Source: Climacium dendroides (lineage: Eukaryota; Streptophyta; Bryopsida; Hypnales; Climaciaceae). From it: a stretch of DNA of 64,000 bases. The notes under the pieces were generated by a model. The model was not told where the DNA came from. It did no database searches and was given only the letters and a program-made list of their open reading frames with translations. The stretch covers positions 41,368,555 through 41,432,554 of the forward strand of contig OX467083.1 of assembly GCA_950106755.1 (NCBI GenBank), written 5' to 3'. Both the position numbers and the translations under genes were made by a program. Numbering within the stretch: the first letter of the stretch is position 1; every line of letters starts with the position of its first letter. Positions 33,914 to 46,890 of the stretch are shown piece after piece.

Positions 33914-36367
33914 TATTGGAGTGGTTGTGGTATTATCCTTCCAAGTATAATTTGGTTATTCACTTCGCTTATCGCTTTGTATTGCTCTACTTGTGAAGGT
34001 ATTCTTGATTGTTGATGTTGTTTCTAAGAAAAAAAATTTGCAAGGAGATAATAGGATTTGTGATGGATCAATATCAAGACAAGTCGAATCCCTTTTGGAG
34101 TGTGCTCTACATTAGTGATTACATCGTGGAGGATTGGAGTGATCTCTACATTTTTGTGCAATTGGACTAGATAGTGATTACATTTGTAAACAATTGTAGG
34201 CCTACAATAGAATATGTAACTATATCCAAATGTTGACCAAATTGAAATATAAGAGTATATTGAATAATTTACATGTACCTGCAAATCTTGTTTATGAGTG
34301 GTGAATGTATTTTACATGTATTATATGCACTTTTTCTTATCATGTATTGGATTTCTAAAAATAGAATAAATAATGTACGACAATAGTAATGAGAGTGGAA
34401 GCTTCAATTAAAGCAATATTGCATTAGTATTGTTATAACATAGTTTCTACATTGATTTTGTATAAAAAATAGATACAAACTTAATATTATAATAGTATCA
34501 TTATAATACTATTGTAGTACTACAATTAAAGAATAAAAAAGAAGTTAATAATACAAATATTGTACAACAAAGTAATTTTTTATCATTAAAATATTTTTAA
34601 CAATTTTGTACATTGTACTTCTATTTTTTTAATCTAATAGCAGTACAATATAAGTATATTTTTTTCTTATATCTATAATACAATTTTGTAAGTATATGAG
34701 TATTAAATCTTTGTAATAACATTGTATTGCTAAATAAGAAATAGTATATTATAAAAATATTGTAAATTATACTATAATGCAATACAACATGAATATAACT
34801 ACAATATTCATAAAAAGCAGTACTACAAAAGCACTATTTAGGTACTCTACTGTTAAGCTTATTCAACAGTATTTTTGCACTACTGCAAAAGTATTGAAAA
34901 AGTGACCTTCAAATTCCTCTTCGCATTCGGTGTGGAGGTAAGTCCCTCTTCATTGTCTGCTTGCTCAGTGCGCTTACCTGCTTCGTTGTTGATGAGGTTG
35001 TGTTTTTGGATGCAGGTGCAATTGGCGACTACTCTCCTCTCCCACCGCATTTTTTCTTCAAAGTCGTCAGAGCAGGTACGTAGTACTTCCTTGGATCTAA
35101 TCCGCTTGTGTTGACAGAGGTCGTTGTGGAGCTAGGTCTTTGTGGTGGTGGTTGTGTGCTTGAAAGGCTGCAGTTTGTGAAGTTTGATGTTGTTTGATCT
35201 TAGTCGCTTTGCTGCTCCCTCTTGCCAATTCCTCCGTCTTCTTCCGCATGCGTTGCTTTATAAGTCGGAGTAACGAGCCTCTTGTAGGTGCTTTCCTTGC
35301 AGATTTCGTTATTTCTGTCTGCTGTTGCATCACTAGATGTCCACCTCCAATCTCGTGCATTGCTGGAAGTGCGAGGCACCTCAAGCGGCTTCTCCTTATG
35401 GGCCTCATGGCCGCCATGCATTCTCCAACTTCTTTTTCTGACTTGGCGAGATGTTCTCCTTGTCCGCCATTGTGATCAGGCCGCAGTACCTCGCAGAGCT
35501 CGTTGTTGACAACAAAAGTGAACCCTGCTTGATTGTCCTCCAAACGCCTGCTAGTCCATCCAAGAATGGCTGCCACCTGATGGCGGAAGAAGTAACGAAA
35601 TGTAGATGGTGATGGCTGCGGAGGGAATGGACGTAGGTGATGGAAGGACTCTCAAGTGATCACTATGCAAAAAACTAAGAATTGCAAGAACCTGATCGTT
35701 ATAAGCCCCTTGCTTAAATCTGGCCCACCCATATCTTAAATTTGGCTGTTTAATTGAGCCTTTGTAAGAAAAAATTTGGAATGTTGTATGCAATAAATTT
35801 AAATTGGACAGTGAAGTAGACTTCATCCTGGAGGTTCTCTTAAAAAGAAAAACAGAAAAACATCAAATCCTCTGTCTTCAGCATGCTCTCAAAGTTTTCC
35901 AAACACCACTTTTGGGTGCCTCGGGCATTTAGGAGTTGAGGGTTAATGAAGTTTGACTCCCGTTCAAGTTCACAATGTCAAACTCCAGAAGAATCACGTT
36001 CAACCATAATTACACCAGCTTTTCGTTTGAATTGTTCTGCTTATTGACCACACTCTCGACGGACTATTGAAAAACAATTAAGCCTCTTTGCAATGAATTC
36101 CGTTTCATTTGCTTCAAAAAATAAATAAAAATAAATAAAGTAATTGACAATCCTGGTAGATATAGAGATTCGAGAATGTAGTTGAGTTTTGTTGACCCAA
36201 AAGGGAATCAATTCACTGTGCCTTGAAACACTTTACTGACTTTTGGGGGTTAATTACAGTAATTTCAGCAATAATGGAGAAGGCAGATAAAAATATTCTG
36301 CAAATGCAATAACGAAAACAAGTAAGATAAATCAATACGTAATTATTGACAATGGATAGTAGACTAC
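33914..36367. other. Intergenic DNA; one unexplained GC-balanced block at 34900-35600
   Basis: From 34380 to 34900 the DNA is AT-rich with AGTACT/AATATTG strings like those near 12420-12680. From 34900 to 35600 composition is balanced, and a 159-codon minus-strand frame runs from 35576 to 35097 (MAAILGWTSRRLEDNQAGF and on). I recognise no domain in it and cannot say whether it is a gene, a gene fragment or a transposon part. The rest is featureless. Confidence 0.35.
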
Positions 36368-38345
36368 CTAGTGCGCAGCAAGAACAGGTTGTGAACGTGA
36401 ATCCTGTACTATCGATTCTAAGAGATTATCAGTGTCACGAACAAGTTCTCGAGCTGGAAGAATCATGGCAGCAATGGGTCGATCATCATAACCCCCACCC
36501 TCATCGATAATGAGACGGTGGCTCTCAAAGTGCAACTTCCCATGGTGGCCGCTTACCATCAATACTTTCTGCGCTGCCAATTCCTGTCACCATACAATCA
36601 ATTATCATGAAAACAGAGACTTTTGATGTTTACAGAAATCAACTCCTTCAAAAAGTCACATAGACGCTAGAAATATCTATACATGATAGTTACACAGCAT
36701 GTGTTAACTTCTGACAAACTGGTGTCCAGAGTGAGCTATAAAACTTCGGTGGTACACAAGGAACTATGCTAGCAACTATGATGAGACGAGCAATGAGGGT
36801 TATCTTACAGGAGGCGTGTTCCACACGTTCATACGACCAGCAAGTGGCTCAATACGTGAGAGCTTTGGATCCTTAGTTTGCAACATCTGCATCTGGTTGA
36901 GTACCGCGTCGGATTCTAGACCCGCATGAACAGCAATAAGTTTTGTGTAGCTGGTTTCAGGATCCTCGGTCTCTTCGCCTTCCTGTTTCAACCAGACGTT
37001 TCGTAATCCTAAGTCTAGATTCAACCAGATGAAAGATAATTTTTTTAAATGACTTCAGGGGGAATGTCTTGAGGTAAGAGTCCGAGTAATCACACGAATT
37101 CACGAACACATGCCAAGCACATACCTGTTCATGGATCCACACTAAGTTTCGCAAAAACTCCTTGTGGTTATCCGGAACAGCTGCAATTAGACCTACACCA
37201 AGGTCCCAAAACAATTGAAAATCACCTCAGGAACAGGTGAAGTTGAAACTGGATCGAAAACTACTAACTGTTCAACGTAGAAGTTACAGACGATGACATA
37301 GCCATGGATGTGTTGTACACACAAAAAATCGTCTGAGATAGGCTGCAATTCCAACTGCCACATGACTCAAAAGACAGAGACGCACCTTCCCTGTCACCAT
37401 GTGCAACGCCATATGACTCAAAAGTTGCACTAGAGTCGTATATAGAGCCCTGATAGGGTCCATTTCTCGTCTTGTTGAATGCTGCCTTCATCTTTCCACC
37501 CCAGCGTCGGCCCTGCAAAACACCCCTCGATTACTGTCACCGGGACTAGAGCAAGCAACTCTAAAAAGTCCTTCAGAAATACATGAAGTCCACTTTCATT
37601 GGAAGCTATTAATTGATTCCAGTAAATCACAGAACACGCTTCTATCGTTCAAAAATAGAGCGTATGAATTCTTCTTTCTGTCGGTACATTCATGAATCAT
37701 TTCACATCATGAATCCTTTTTATTACTATCTATATATTGCTATCCACGAACTCGTCTTCAAATTCACCAACCTAATGATTCCCCAAGGCCACCCCTAAAC
37801 CCTAAAACCTGAGGCACAGACATGGACGAGAAGACTCATTGTCACGTAATTAGGGTTCCTTGATTCTCGAAATTCAGGCGGAGAAGGAGAAGCGGGGTTG
37901 GGTTGGGTTGGGTTGGGTTGGGTTGGGTTGGGGTTTCAGAATTGTTGTTCACCTGAAGATGGATGTCCTCTTGGCCAGGTCCCGTCCACCACCCTTCACG
38001 CTCTTCATTGCGTTGATATTCCTCCCAAGTGCTAGAAAATCGAACACCAGAGGCCGGCAACACGCCTAGAAAAGCCGCGAATGCAAAGTCGTGATTCCCC
38101 GCCAAGAAAACATGTCGCTGCTGCGGGTAGCGTTGCGGCAAGCTCAAGAGGAAGTCGAGCACAACCTTGGTGTCTGGGCCTCGGTCGTTGTAGTCCCCTA
38201 AGAAAATCACCGTGCTGGTCTGGAAAACCTGCGAGCCAAGCTTGAGCTCCAAATTGCGCCACAGGTTGAGAAGGCGGGTAAGGTGGCCGTGAACGTCTCC
38301 CACACAAATAGTCACTCGTTTCGCGTCCACCATCTTCACACTCAT
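36368..38345 (-). CDS. RLPH2: RLPH2-like metallophosphatase, 5 exons, 325 aa
   Basis: Exons 38345-37953, 37512-37386, 37192-37125, 36982-36809 and 36583-36368. All introns are GT-AG and all junctions are in phase. The protein is a calcineurin-like (PPP-fold) phosphatase of the Rhizobiales-like class. In plants RLPH2 is known to prefer phosphotyrosine substrates. Metal-binding motifs are visible: GDVHG (residues 16-20), GDYNDRG (50-56), GNHD (83-86), then IAVHAGLE and SGHHGK in exons 4 and 5. Family-specific strings include [36 protein letters not shown] and the C-terminal RDTDNL. Length agrees with the ~310-aa Arabidopsis protein. The start is the first ATG, 15 residues before GDVHG. No signal peptide is seen, so it is probably soluble. 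Confidence 0.9.
37793..37935. repeat. Telomere-like repeats in RLPH2 intron 1
   Basis: About eight units of GGGTT on the plus strand (37894-37935) and a CCCTAAACCCTAAAACC telo-box string (37793-37809), both in the first intron close to its 5' splice site. The GGGTT run is read through in one frame as a Pro/Asn/Thr repeat that is not part of the protein. Confidence 0.85.
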
Positions 38346-40469
38346 GCCCTGTCTCGCAACAACCCAAATCCAAATCTCTCACAACCTAGCTAGCTAGCTG
38401 ATTCTCTCGCAACAATCCAAAATCTCTTGCAACCATCAAAATCTCTCCCACAACCATCAAATCTCTCGCAACCCCTACTTCCCCATTTCGGGAATCATTC
38501 GTGGACAACCGACAAATAATTCAAAGGGATAGACCGCCTTCAATCATACTACTGTAAGAGTTCTGCTCGTCTCTGCATAAACAAAGCAGTGTACGGGAAA
38601 TATTTGAGGACAGAAAGAGAAGGATCCTTCTGCTCAAAATATCACCCATTCATTTGTTGGCTCTGGATTGAAGGGGAGGAGGCTTTGCATATTCAAAACT
38701 CCATGCAGTGATTTTTTTTCCCATTTGGGGATGGAGGGTTTATGTAGTCTACTTGGTGATAACTATATGAATTAGGAGATACATATGTGAATTTGGTTAT
38801 AAAATGCAACATATAACTAGCTATTTTGTAAAAAAAAAATACATGAAGTTTCTTTACAAGAAAAAATAGCTTTTGTGTTTTCTTTGTAGCAAAGTGGAAA
38901 AAATCCGTGCAAAAAAATAGCATTAGCAACATGATATGATGTGAGGAAGTTTGAGTACACCTCGCTTGAAAAGTGAACTAGTACTAAAGGAATGCCATTG
39001 GAACAAAGTATCTATTTATTTTGATTGTCAAAAGAATTTATTTGATTTAAACTTTATTTGCTCAAACTAAATATAATAAGATTATTATTTCTGAAAATAA
39101 TTTATGATAATAATTGAAACTCCTACAACATGTCGTGCGTAACATTGATTCATTCTTAGCATTATTTTTTTTGTCAATTACTATATTGTTGAGATCTTTC
39201 TTGATGAGTTTCAATGACTATTAATTAGATGAAGTGTACTTTTCACAACATTCATCTATCATCCAATGGATACTCAACATTTATGGATTAAAAACTTCTT
39301 GCATCAAACTACATAGATTTATCCTATTAGTGAAGGCACAAAATTAGTGTTTCCTTCAATATTGTATTTTGTGAAATTAGGTTCAATGCAATAATATTTC
39401 AACTTGCAATAATTTAAAATAGTGCGGTATTGATAAAGTAGTGTCATGCATACTAATTAGACAAATTAAAGTCCTAAAGAGACCTAATATAGCAAAAAAA
39501 ACATACATGAATGAAATCAATCTAATTGTACTTGACCATTTTAAGTAGGACAACAAGACAACCTAAAATATAAGTCAAAAGTGCAATCGAATGTCAATTG
39601 AAATGCATGTTGAAATGAAGGCTCATATGGTTACACACAATGGCTAACATTCAAATGTGTGAATTCATTTAGATAATGTATCAAAGCACATCTTGTACAC
39701 TTATCCCTACGTACTTGGCTATCTTTATTGGTTGTGCAAAACCAACACTTGTTTGTTTGTTGTTACATTACTAATCTACTTGCAAAACAAGGAAAATTGC
39801 ATGGACTATTTGATTTGCTCTTAGATAATTTGATGGAAGAAATTTATGATAATGCAAAAAAAATCTTGAAATTAACTAGATTTATCACTAGAGCTTGAAG
39901 TTTGAACTATTAATTTTTGGTATTTTATCTATAAATTCTTCAACCATTGAAAGAACTCAATTTATTTGCAATAAATGGCGATCAAGGAAAATATTCAAAA
40001 TTTTGACATTTATAAAAGAAGCATATACATCATTCCTAACATTCTCAAACTAATTGGACAACCGTTCTCTTACAAGAAATCATGAGTAGGTGGTAAAGAA
40101 GAGTAAAAAATAAAGTGACAAAGAAATTTACAAGAAAAGTTTTAGGAACCAAAAGATATCTTTGTTGAGAAAATGAGATATCCTTGTGCAAAAAATAAAT
40201 TCTTATAGAGGATGATTCATATTGTGTTCAAGAATAGATAATCAATATGAAAATATTTGAGAATATTCAATAATCAACCAAGACCTAAGGATTAGCTTCT
40301 CTTCAACCTAATATGAGCTCAACATTGTCCACAAAATGATCAAGTTCCTTTTCTAAAAGATGATGAGGCCATTGAAGAATGATAAGATCTGATCTTCCCA
40401 AACATTGATTCAAAGTGAACTAACTTGTATTAATAGAAAGTTGTGACTAAAAACACCGATAGCATTTTT
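38346..40469. other. RLPH2 upstream region passing into AT-rich DNA
   Basis: The first ~200 bp upstream of RLPH2 carry repeated CTCTCGCAAC and CAAAATCTCT strings, probably 5' leader or promoter. Beyond 38700 the DNA is AT-rich and I see no gene or recognisable transposon protein. Confidence 0.4.
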
Positions 40470-41430
40470 AAAATTTTGGATCAGTTAACCCCTAAAGGAC
40501 CAAATGGCATTTTTTTGGCAACATAGCAATTTTGGGCAGTTCACTACAAATGGAATTTTCATTTTTCTTCACTGAAATTTTCACACAACATGTGTCCAAG
40601 GAGTAGCTTTAAGGTCCAACAATTTTCATAGCTTTTGACTACATGGTTAAAAAGTTATGTAGTTTTCTTTGTTCAACAGGTAGTTCAGGGAGCAAAAAAA
40701 CTTCTTAAAAAATCACTTTTTTTAAAAATAGAAATTTGAAATTGGTTTTCTAGATTTATTTATACATGGATATCTTTGAATCATTCCATTTTGATTAATG
40801 AGATGAAAGTTTTAGTTGTGGGTAGTTTGAAGGTGGTTATGGAATCTCTACTCTAAAATAAACTTTGAAGTCCTTTATTTAACTCAATTTTTAATATTTT
40901 GGGAAATAAAATAAAATAATTGGGTGTAGATTGTTTATCAAAACATTACAACCATTGGGATTAGCATTTCTCAATTTCATAAATAAATCATTAACAATTT
41001 TGTATTTTGAATCATTTTCTACTTCTTTCTACTTTCTACTCTTTTTCCTATATGTTGTACAATTCCAAATGATTTGAAAATTTTCAAGCATGTAGCCACC
41101 TTGCCTTGAAGAATGAATCCAAAGAATAACCACCATTTTGGACATCTTTTCATAATGATCTGACCTTAAGAAGTGTAGCTGCCCGGGTTTTCACAGGGAC
41201 AAAAAAAGGATTTTTGTTACTTCAAACGCTAATATCTTGCAATCTACAGAGTGAAAATTTCTGAAAATTTTTCTACATATTCTCAAACCAAATTAATATA
41301 AGATTCTACAGTTAGATGTATCAAAAATATTTTTTTTTCAAAAATTTGGTAGTTGTACTAGAGATGGCAGTTTTGGAGCAGTTTTGGTGAAAACATAGTC
41401 AAAATCCTTTACGGGTTAAGGTTCAGATAA
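40470..41430. repeat. Dispersed non-coding repeat family, copy B
   Basis: Same orientation and order of shared strings as 12830-14050, including AAAATTTTCAAGCATGTAGC and AATGAATCCAAAGAATAACC. Its right end (41255-41400) is also found at 57240-57395. Confidence 0.7.
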
Positions 41431-42085
41431 CCAAAATGAGCATGAAGGGGCGGTATGGAAAAACAAGCTCATATCTGTGAGGCAGTTAATGTACAGCATT
41501 TGTAAGAAAAAGCACTTGAACTATCACTAATATAGCCAATGAAGGATGAATGCAATGTCACAAGAGCAATTTTTCTAAGAGGAAATCCAACACGAGTGCT
41601 TGCAAGGGTGCTATTTTTCCATGGCTGCATGCACGAGTTCGGACACTTGAGCTTCTTCTCCAATTTCTTGGTCACATAACAACTCCAGCGTTAACCAAGT
41701 TTCTAAGGCGGACATTTCATCATAGAAGATCCTAGGTGAAGAAATAGTGATCAGAGCAGCAGTACCAGGATCACAAGGCGATCCAGAAAGAACCACCTAC
41801 CAATGAGATCTGCCAACCCACGCTGACAAGACTACGATGACAGTCTTCTCAAGCGAACACCTTCCAAAAATGAATTGCCGCAAAGGAAAGCCGAATCAAG
41901 TTCAAAAGATTTGTGTACGCCGAGTCAAGCTCATCTGTAAGCTGAAAGGAATAGATTAAAGCAGTTCATCCTTGAGGCAGGAGAGAATCTTCCATAATTA
42001 CCTAAATTGTTAAGCAAGTCTACAAAGAATCGATAAAGAGAAGTCCACAACAAGAGGCGGACTAAAGTTTGATCATCATTTTCTC
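41431..42085 (-). other. Probable 3' untranslated region of the PHD-homeodomain gene
   Basis: Balanced composition directly downstream of the stop codon at 42086 on the gene's strand, contrasting with the AT-rich repeat to the left. No independent gene is recognised. Confidence 0.4.
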
Positions 42086-45000
42086 TCAGCAAGCACTAGT
42101 TCGCGCACTCACAGCCGGCCGTTCCCTAACCTCAGCCACTGGAATATAGATAATGCGTCTCCCATTCGCAGGAAGTCCAATTCCTCCATTTCCAAAATTG
42201 TTGTCCACTTCACCACTTCGGTCGTCATCATCCTCGACAGTCGCGCTCCTCGCGAATTCTTCAAGGGTTTGCTTGAGTTCAAGCAGTCGTAGTTGCACCT
42301 CATCCAATTTTTCAGCTAAATATGCGTTTGAATTGCTGTCGTTTAGAAACATCGTCGTTCCCGTGGCACCCACCTGCTTAGAGGGGAGAGTTCTTATACC
42401 ATTCGCCCCCTTCGAGTTTGATGCAAACAGATGCGGACGCTTCGAGGATACCAACCCTTTTCTAAGAGCTCGATGCCGCTGATTCTTAAACCATCCATGA
42501 ACCTGTAAAAGATCCCAATTTTCAGGAAGAAAAAGAGTGAGCAGCAGCTTCATTCTGCTTGTAAGATATCCATCCAAACTTGAAGTCGATTCATCGGGAC
42601 AGAATCCTAGTAAGGAAAAGCAACCCTGGACAAACTCACCTGGGCAAAGCTCAAACCAAGCTGCGTTGCCAACTCCTCTTTACGAGATTTGGAGGGCAGC
42701 GTATTTACTGCCACAACAAGTCGTAATGCCTGCGATCAATCCAACATCAGGTCAGCCGTGGATACAGAGCACAATCGAGTCCCACAATTATCACCTGAAA
42801 GTTTAAAAGCGACGAAACGACTGCCATGTATCCAACTGCTGTAGCAAAAAGTAAAGGTCTCACAGAGTTGGGAAAAGTTCAAACTAAATGTATTTCTGAC
42901 AATCACGTCACCATAAACGAACCTCCCCAGCAACAATCTGTCGAACTCGAGACATACCTCTACTGCAGAATCTGGTAACCGTCTCCAAGGTCGCTTTTCT
43001 CCAGGAATTTCGGCAGCTCCTTCACCTTCTGCGTCAACCCCATTTAAAGCATCTCCACTGGGGGCTCTTCTGCGTCGAACCCGAGGACGTCTGAGCCTAC
43101 TGGGATCATCAGACATAGTTCTCCTTCGGCGACGTTGTGGGCCCCAATCCTCGTCCTCAGAAAAGATGTTGTCATCATCAATCTCCGCGTTTCCAAACAT
43201 TTCCTGCACCAAGACCAAGATATTTGATCAGAAAACTCAAGGCGCTAGCGTACTAAGCACAAATTAACACACAAGCCGAACTAATTCTAAGATAAACATG
43301 CTACACTTCTTTAAAAATTACAAAGCAGCCGCACAGAATCCCTAACCAAAACCTTTGCACTCTTGTCCTCATACAGACCGACACAAGTTCCCTAATTCGT
43401 GTGCAAGGGCGACCACAAAAGGAAGCCCTAGAAGCAAATTGACGAGGCTCATAAAATCCATAGAAAATAAGGCTTCACTCCGAATTGGCTGTGCAGTTTT
43501 CTCGTCAGATGACTTCCAATACGCAAAGTATTACATGACCGTACAATTTCTTTCAATACTTACATCATGTAACCTCCTGTAGTCCACAGCTTTCCGATGT
43601 CTCTTCCCTCCTATCACCATAGCTTCCTCGTCGGATACGGATAATTCTGCTTGTGAGCCTCCGCGTCTTAAACCTAAACTCTCTTCCCCATCATTGAACT
43701 CATCGACAAGAGAGATGTCGGAGTCATCACTCTCGAAAACCTGGAAATCTCCACTTCCTTCCTTGCTACTGATACTACGTTTCCCTTCTTTAGCAAGTCT
43801 CCTTAGATTGATTGCATCACTTGGATCTTGCTCGTCTTTGTCACTTGCAGACGTCTCATTTCCACTAGAATCACTTCCTGAATTACCATTATCTCCATCC
43901 TCCCTATCCTCCTCACCTTCACTACTTTCACCTTCACTTTCACTATTGGCATGCATCTCCATACCTCCCGGATCATAGTCATCATCTTCTGAGTCTGACG
44001 AAGGAAAATCACCGTCAGCCCCGTCTTGAGGTCCACCACCTGCAGCTACAACAGCTTCCTTGGAGAAAAACACCTGCGAGCGGCCCAAACAGTTCGCACT
44101 TCATCACAAAAGAAACGCACGCCCAAGGACCAAGGGTGATGAACTCACTCAAGCACATCGGAAGGCCTATTCCAGAGAAGGTAACCCTCCAACCTCTACA
44201 TTCGAAGGCCTCTAAAATGATACAAAGCTTCCGCCAACAATAAAGCAACCAAAATCTGTGCCCAGTGAATCGAAATGTCTGCAACGCAGAGCACTCACCT
44301 CCCAGCTGTTTTCCACCTCAAAGTTGGTGTTCAGGTATGCATTAATCACTTCAACGCACTCCATCTTGCACTCACATACTGGACACAACCACCCTTCGTC
44401 TCCAGGAGGAACTGCACATCCCAATTCGATATTAGTTACATTGCATGCAGCGTGCAAATCTCTCGTCCTCCACTATTGGTAAGAGAACAATGTGTGCAAA
44501 ATAACTACCATAACGGAGATTACAGCAGTCGCCCTTACTGTTAATCGTAGCTAAAGGCGGATCTAAGCAGTACTGATGGAAGCCTCTGTTGCAAGCCCCG
44601 TCGCACAAAATGATGTCATTATCAAGAAGAGCTTCTTGAGATTTGCACTTGGCACAAAATATCTGCATCCAATGCCGCAACAGCACTACAATTGAGTCGT
44701 CTGATCGCAAGAAGCTAACGGGACAAGTCTGAGAAGTCTAAAACAGCTCAAAAATTCCCCAGCATGAACTAAATCAGCCTCATGCAGGAGAAAGTAAAAA
44801 CGGAATTGAATGACATCCACAATAATCTACAGTATTTCCTCTGAAGCTGCCATGCATACACAAACCCTAAAACTGCTGGACATCAACTCAGCCGGAGATT
44901 TCTGCTCACTGTCCGAATTTCCTTAGTTGTGCCCACATTGGACTACTAAACCTGCAATGGTAGCTGCTTGAATGTACCTGTTCATGAAAAACGCGGCCCT

Positions 45001-45812
45001 CCGCATCAAATGCATTCTTGTCGAGAGAACCTTCTAATCCCAAGTCATCGAGTTCATGAAGAGCCTCCCGAATGGCCAACTTCGAATGCAGGATCTGCGC
45101 CTCCGCACGCTGCAATTCTTGCTCCGGCCTGATCTTCTCACGGCTTCACATGCCATTTCCCCAATTCCGATGTGAACAGACCATCACGAAGTGGAGATTT
45201 GAAAAGGCAATTGAGAGACGAGAGACAGAGGAAAGACCAATTACCAAAAGCGAACCGCAAGTCTAGACACTACAAGCAACGAATACGCACAATTGACGTG
45301 ACCAAAGACCAAATCAGTTCCTGTCAATTGCCAAGACCAAGCTTCATTCGAACCGTCCAGAACAAGCTAAATACCCCACTACAATCATGACACCAATTCC
45401 GCAAACCTAGTCTTCCCAAAACCTAGTGTAAGCCGCACCTCTGCCCCTTCCATCCCTCCCCCGAATACGCATCCAGCAAGTTCTGGTCCACGCGCATTTT
45501 CATCAGCAAGTACTTCACCCGCCGCTTGATCCGCGTTCGATTGTCCAGCACCACGTCGGCGTGATGGTTGTTTTTCCGTGACCGACGACGCTGCTGCCGA
45601 CGTCGCCTCCGCCTCTGCTGCTGCCGCCCCGCCGCCGCCTGCGCCTCCGCATCCACACCTCCTCCGTCCGGCGACGACGACGACGGTCCGAAGCCATCGC
45701 CCGTCGCCGCCAGGCTGCGCTCCTTCCGCCTCTTCTCGTAAGCTCGCGATCGCGCCACCGTCTTGGAATCGCCGGAAGGAGGGGCAGTATCGAGAGCTTT
45801 GGAAGGCACCAT
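42086..45812 (-). CDS. HAT3.1: PHD-finger homeodomain protein (HAT3.1/PRHA type), 8 exons, 679 aa
   Basis: Exons 45812-45439, 45143-44978, 44662-44539, 44411-44299, 44073-43564, 43203-42958, 42729-42640 and 42502-42086. All are GT-AG and in phase. It is a nuclear DNA- and chromatin-binding protein of the plant PHD-HD family. The N-terminus has Arg-rich basic runs ([11 protein letters not shown]). Exons 1-2 hold the family helical segment GWKGQ...[12 protein letters not shown]. The C4HC3 PHD finger spans about residues 183-235 ([28 protein letters not shown]). An acidic Ser/Asp/Glu-rich region covers ~270-340. The homeodomain is at ~495-556, split over exons 6-8, with [11 protein letters not shown] as recognition helix. 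A coiled coil ([20 protein letters not shown]) follows. The start is the ATG after a GC-rich simple repeat. An in-frame ATG further upstream would add repeat-encoded sequence. An HD-PHD protein of PRHA type is the only close alternative. Confidence 0.9.
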
Positions 45813-45819
45813 CCCCTTG

Positions 45820-45862
45820 CGTACGCGCGCGAGTGCGCGAGTGCGCGCGTGCGTGCGTGCTA
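45820..45862. repeat. GC-rich simple repeat just upstream of the HAT3.1-like start
   Basis: GTGCGTGCG and GCGCGAGTGCGC strings lie within 10-50 bp upstream of the chosen ATG, presumably in the 5' leader. It is the sharpest CpG cluster in the window. Confidence 0.7.
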
Positions 45863-46759
45863 AGCTTCTTCCCCTTCCCAAATTGCGCACGCCGCCTCTC
45901 TCATCGCCGCTCCAAATCCATCGCTGAGCTGATTCTGTTGGCGCTGGCGCTGTACGTTCGGCTAACGTATTGATCGACCTCGGGCAGAGTTCGAGAGCAG
46001 AAGCCACCAGCGGCAAACCAAAAATGAACAGTCGAAAATAGAAGGGCGGAAAACAGAGGAGACGCCGCGAGTGATTGAAAATGCATGAGTCGTGGAGCGA
46101 ATAGTCTCATCAAGCACATCAACTTTCGCTCACTGTACCACGCGAATTTTACTAGTCACAATTTAGTGACAATTTAGTGACAATTAGTGGCAATTAGTGA
46201 TAATTAGCGATGTTGGGTTATCCAATTCACAAGATGTCCAATTTACTGCTAACAAGTACCTATCAGTTTTTTCTTTTTCTTTTCTTTTTTGGGGCATTAC
46301 AGTGCCAGATTGCACCAGGAAAAAAAATATATTCGCCTCAAAAATGGTAAGAAATCACGAAGTTTTTTTTGCCACAGAAAACTTCAAATTAAAAGAAAAT
46401 CTTGGATGAAAACACTAGATTGTGGATGAAAACAGACTTATGCACATTTGATATGTGCTAATGTGATATTTTCAATTCAATATATGGATGGATGTTGAAA
46501 TTTGAAGCATCACTATAGTATTTTATATTCCTGTTTTGGCACCTTAAAGAAATGGGAAAAAAAAACCTTGATAACTATATACTCAAATTGTAGCCAATTT
46601 ATGCTTAATTTATTTACCAAAGGGTGAAATTTTATAGCAATTACTCAAGGATTAAACAATTTGCCAATTTGTCCAAGCACTAAGGAATTAACCTTTGAAG
46701 GAAATTTCATGTCTAGGCTTGATCAAACTTCATTAGTTTTCTATATTAATTAGTATCAA

Positions 46760-46760
<1 letters not shown>
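45863..46760. other. Upstream region of the PHD-homeodomain gene, then AT-rich DNA
   Basis: Balanced composition up to about 46140, a probable promoter and leader. Then four repeats of a TTTAGTGACAA/TTAGTGGCAA/TTAGTGATAA-type string lie at 46160-46206, followed by AT-rich DNA. No gene seen. Confidence 0.4.
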
Positions 46761-46855
<95 letters not shown>

Positions 46856-46890
46856 ATATGTATGTATGTATGTATGTGTATATATATACA
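46761..46890. repeat. Compound microsatellite (TA)n(TG)n(TATG)n
   Basis: About 58 bp of TA, then ~32 bp of TG, then TATG units. The boundaries are sharp. Confidence 0.95.

Noticed and set aside
45578..45973. 131-codon plus-strand frame rich in Ala/Pro
   Set aside because: Antisense shadow of HAT3.1-like exon 1 and its GC-rich leader.
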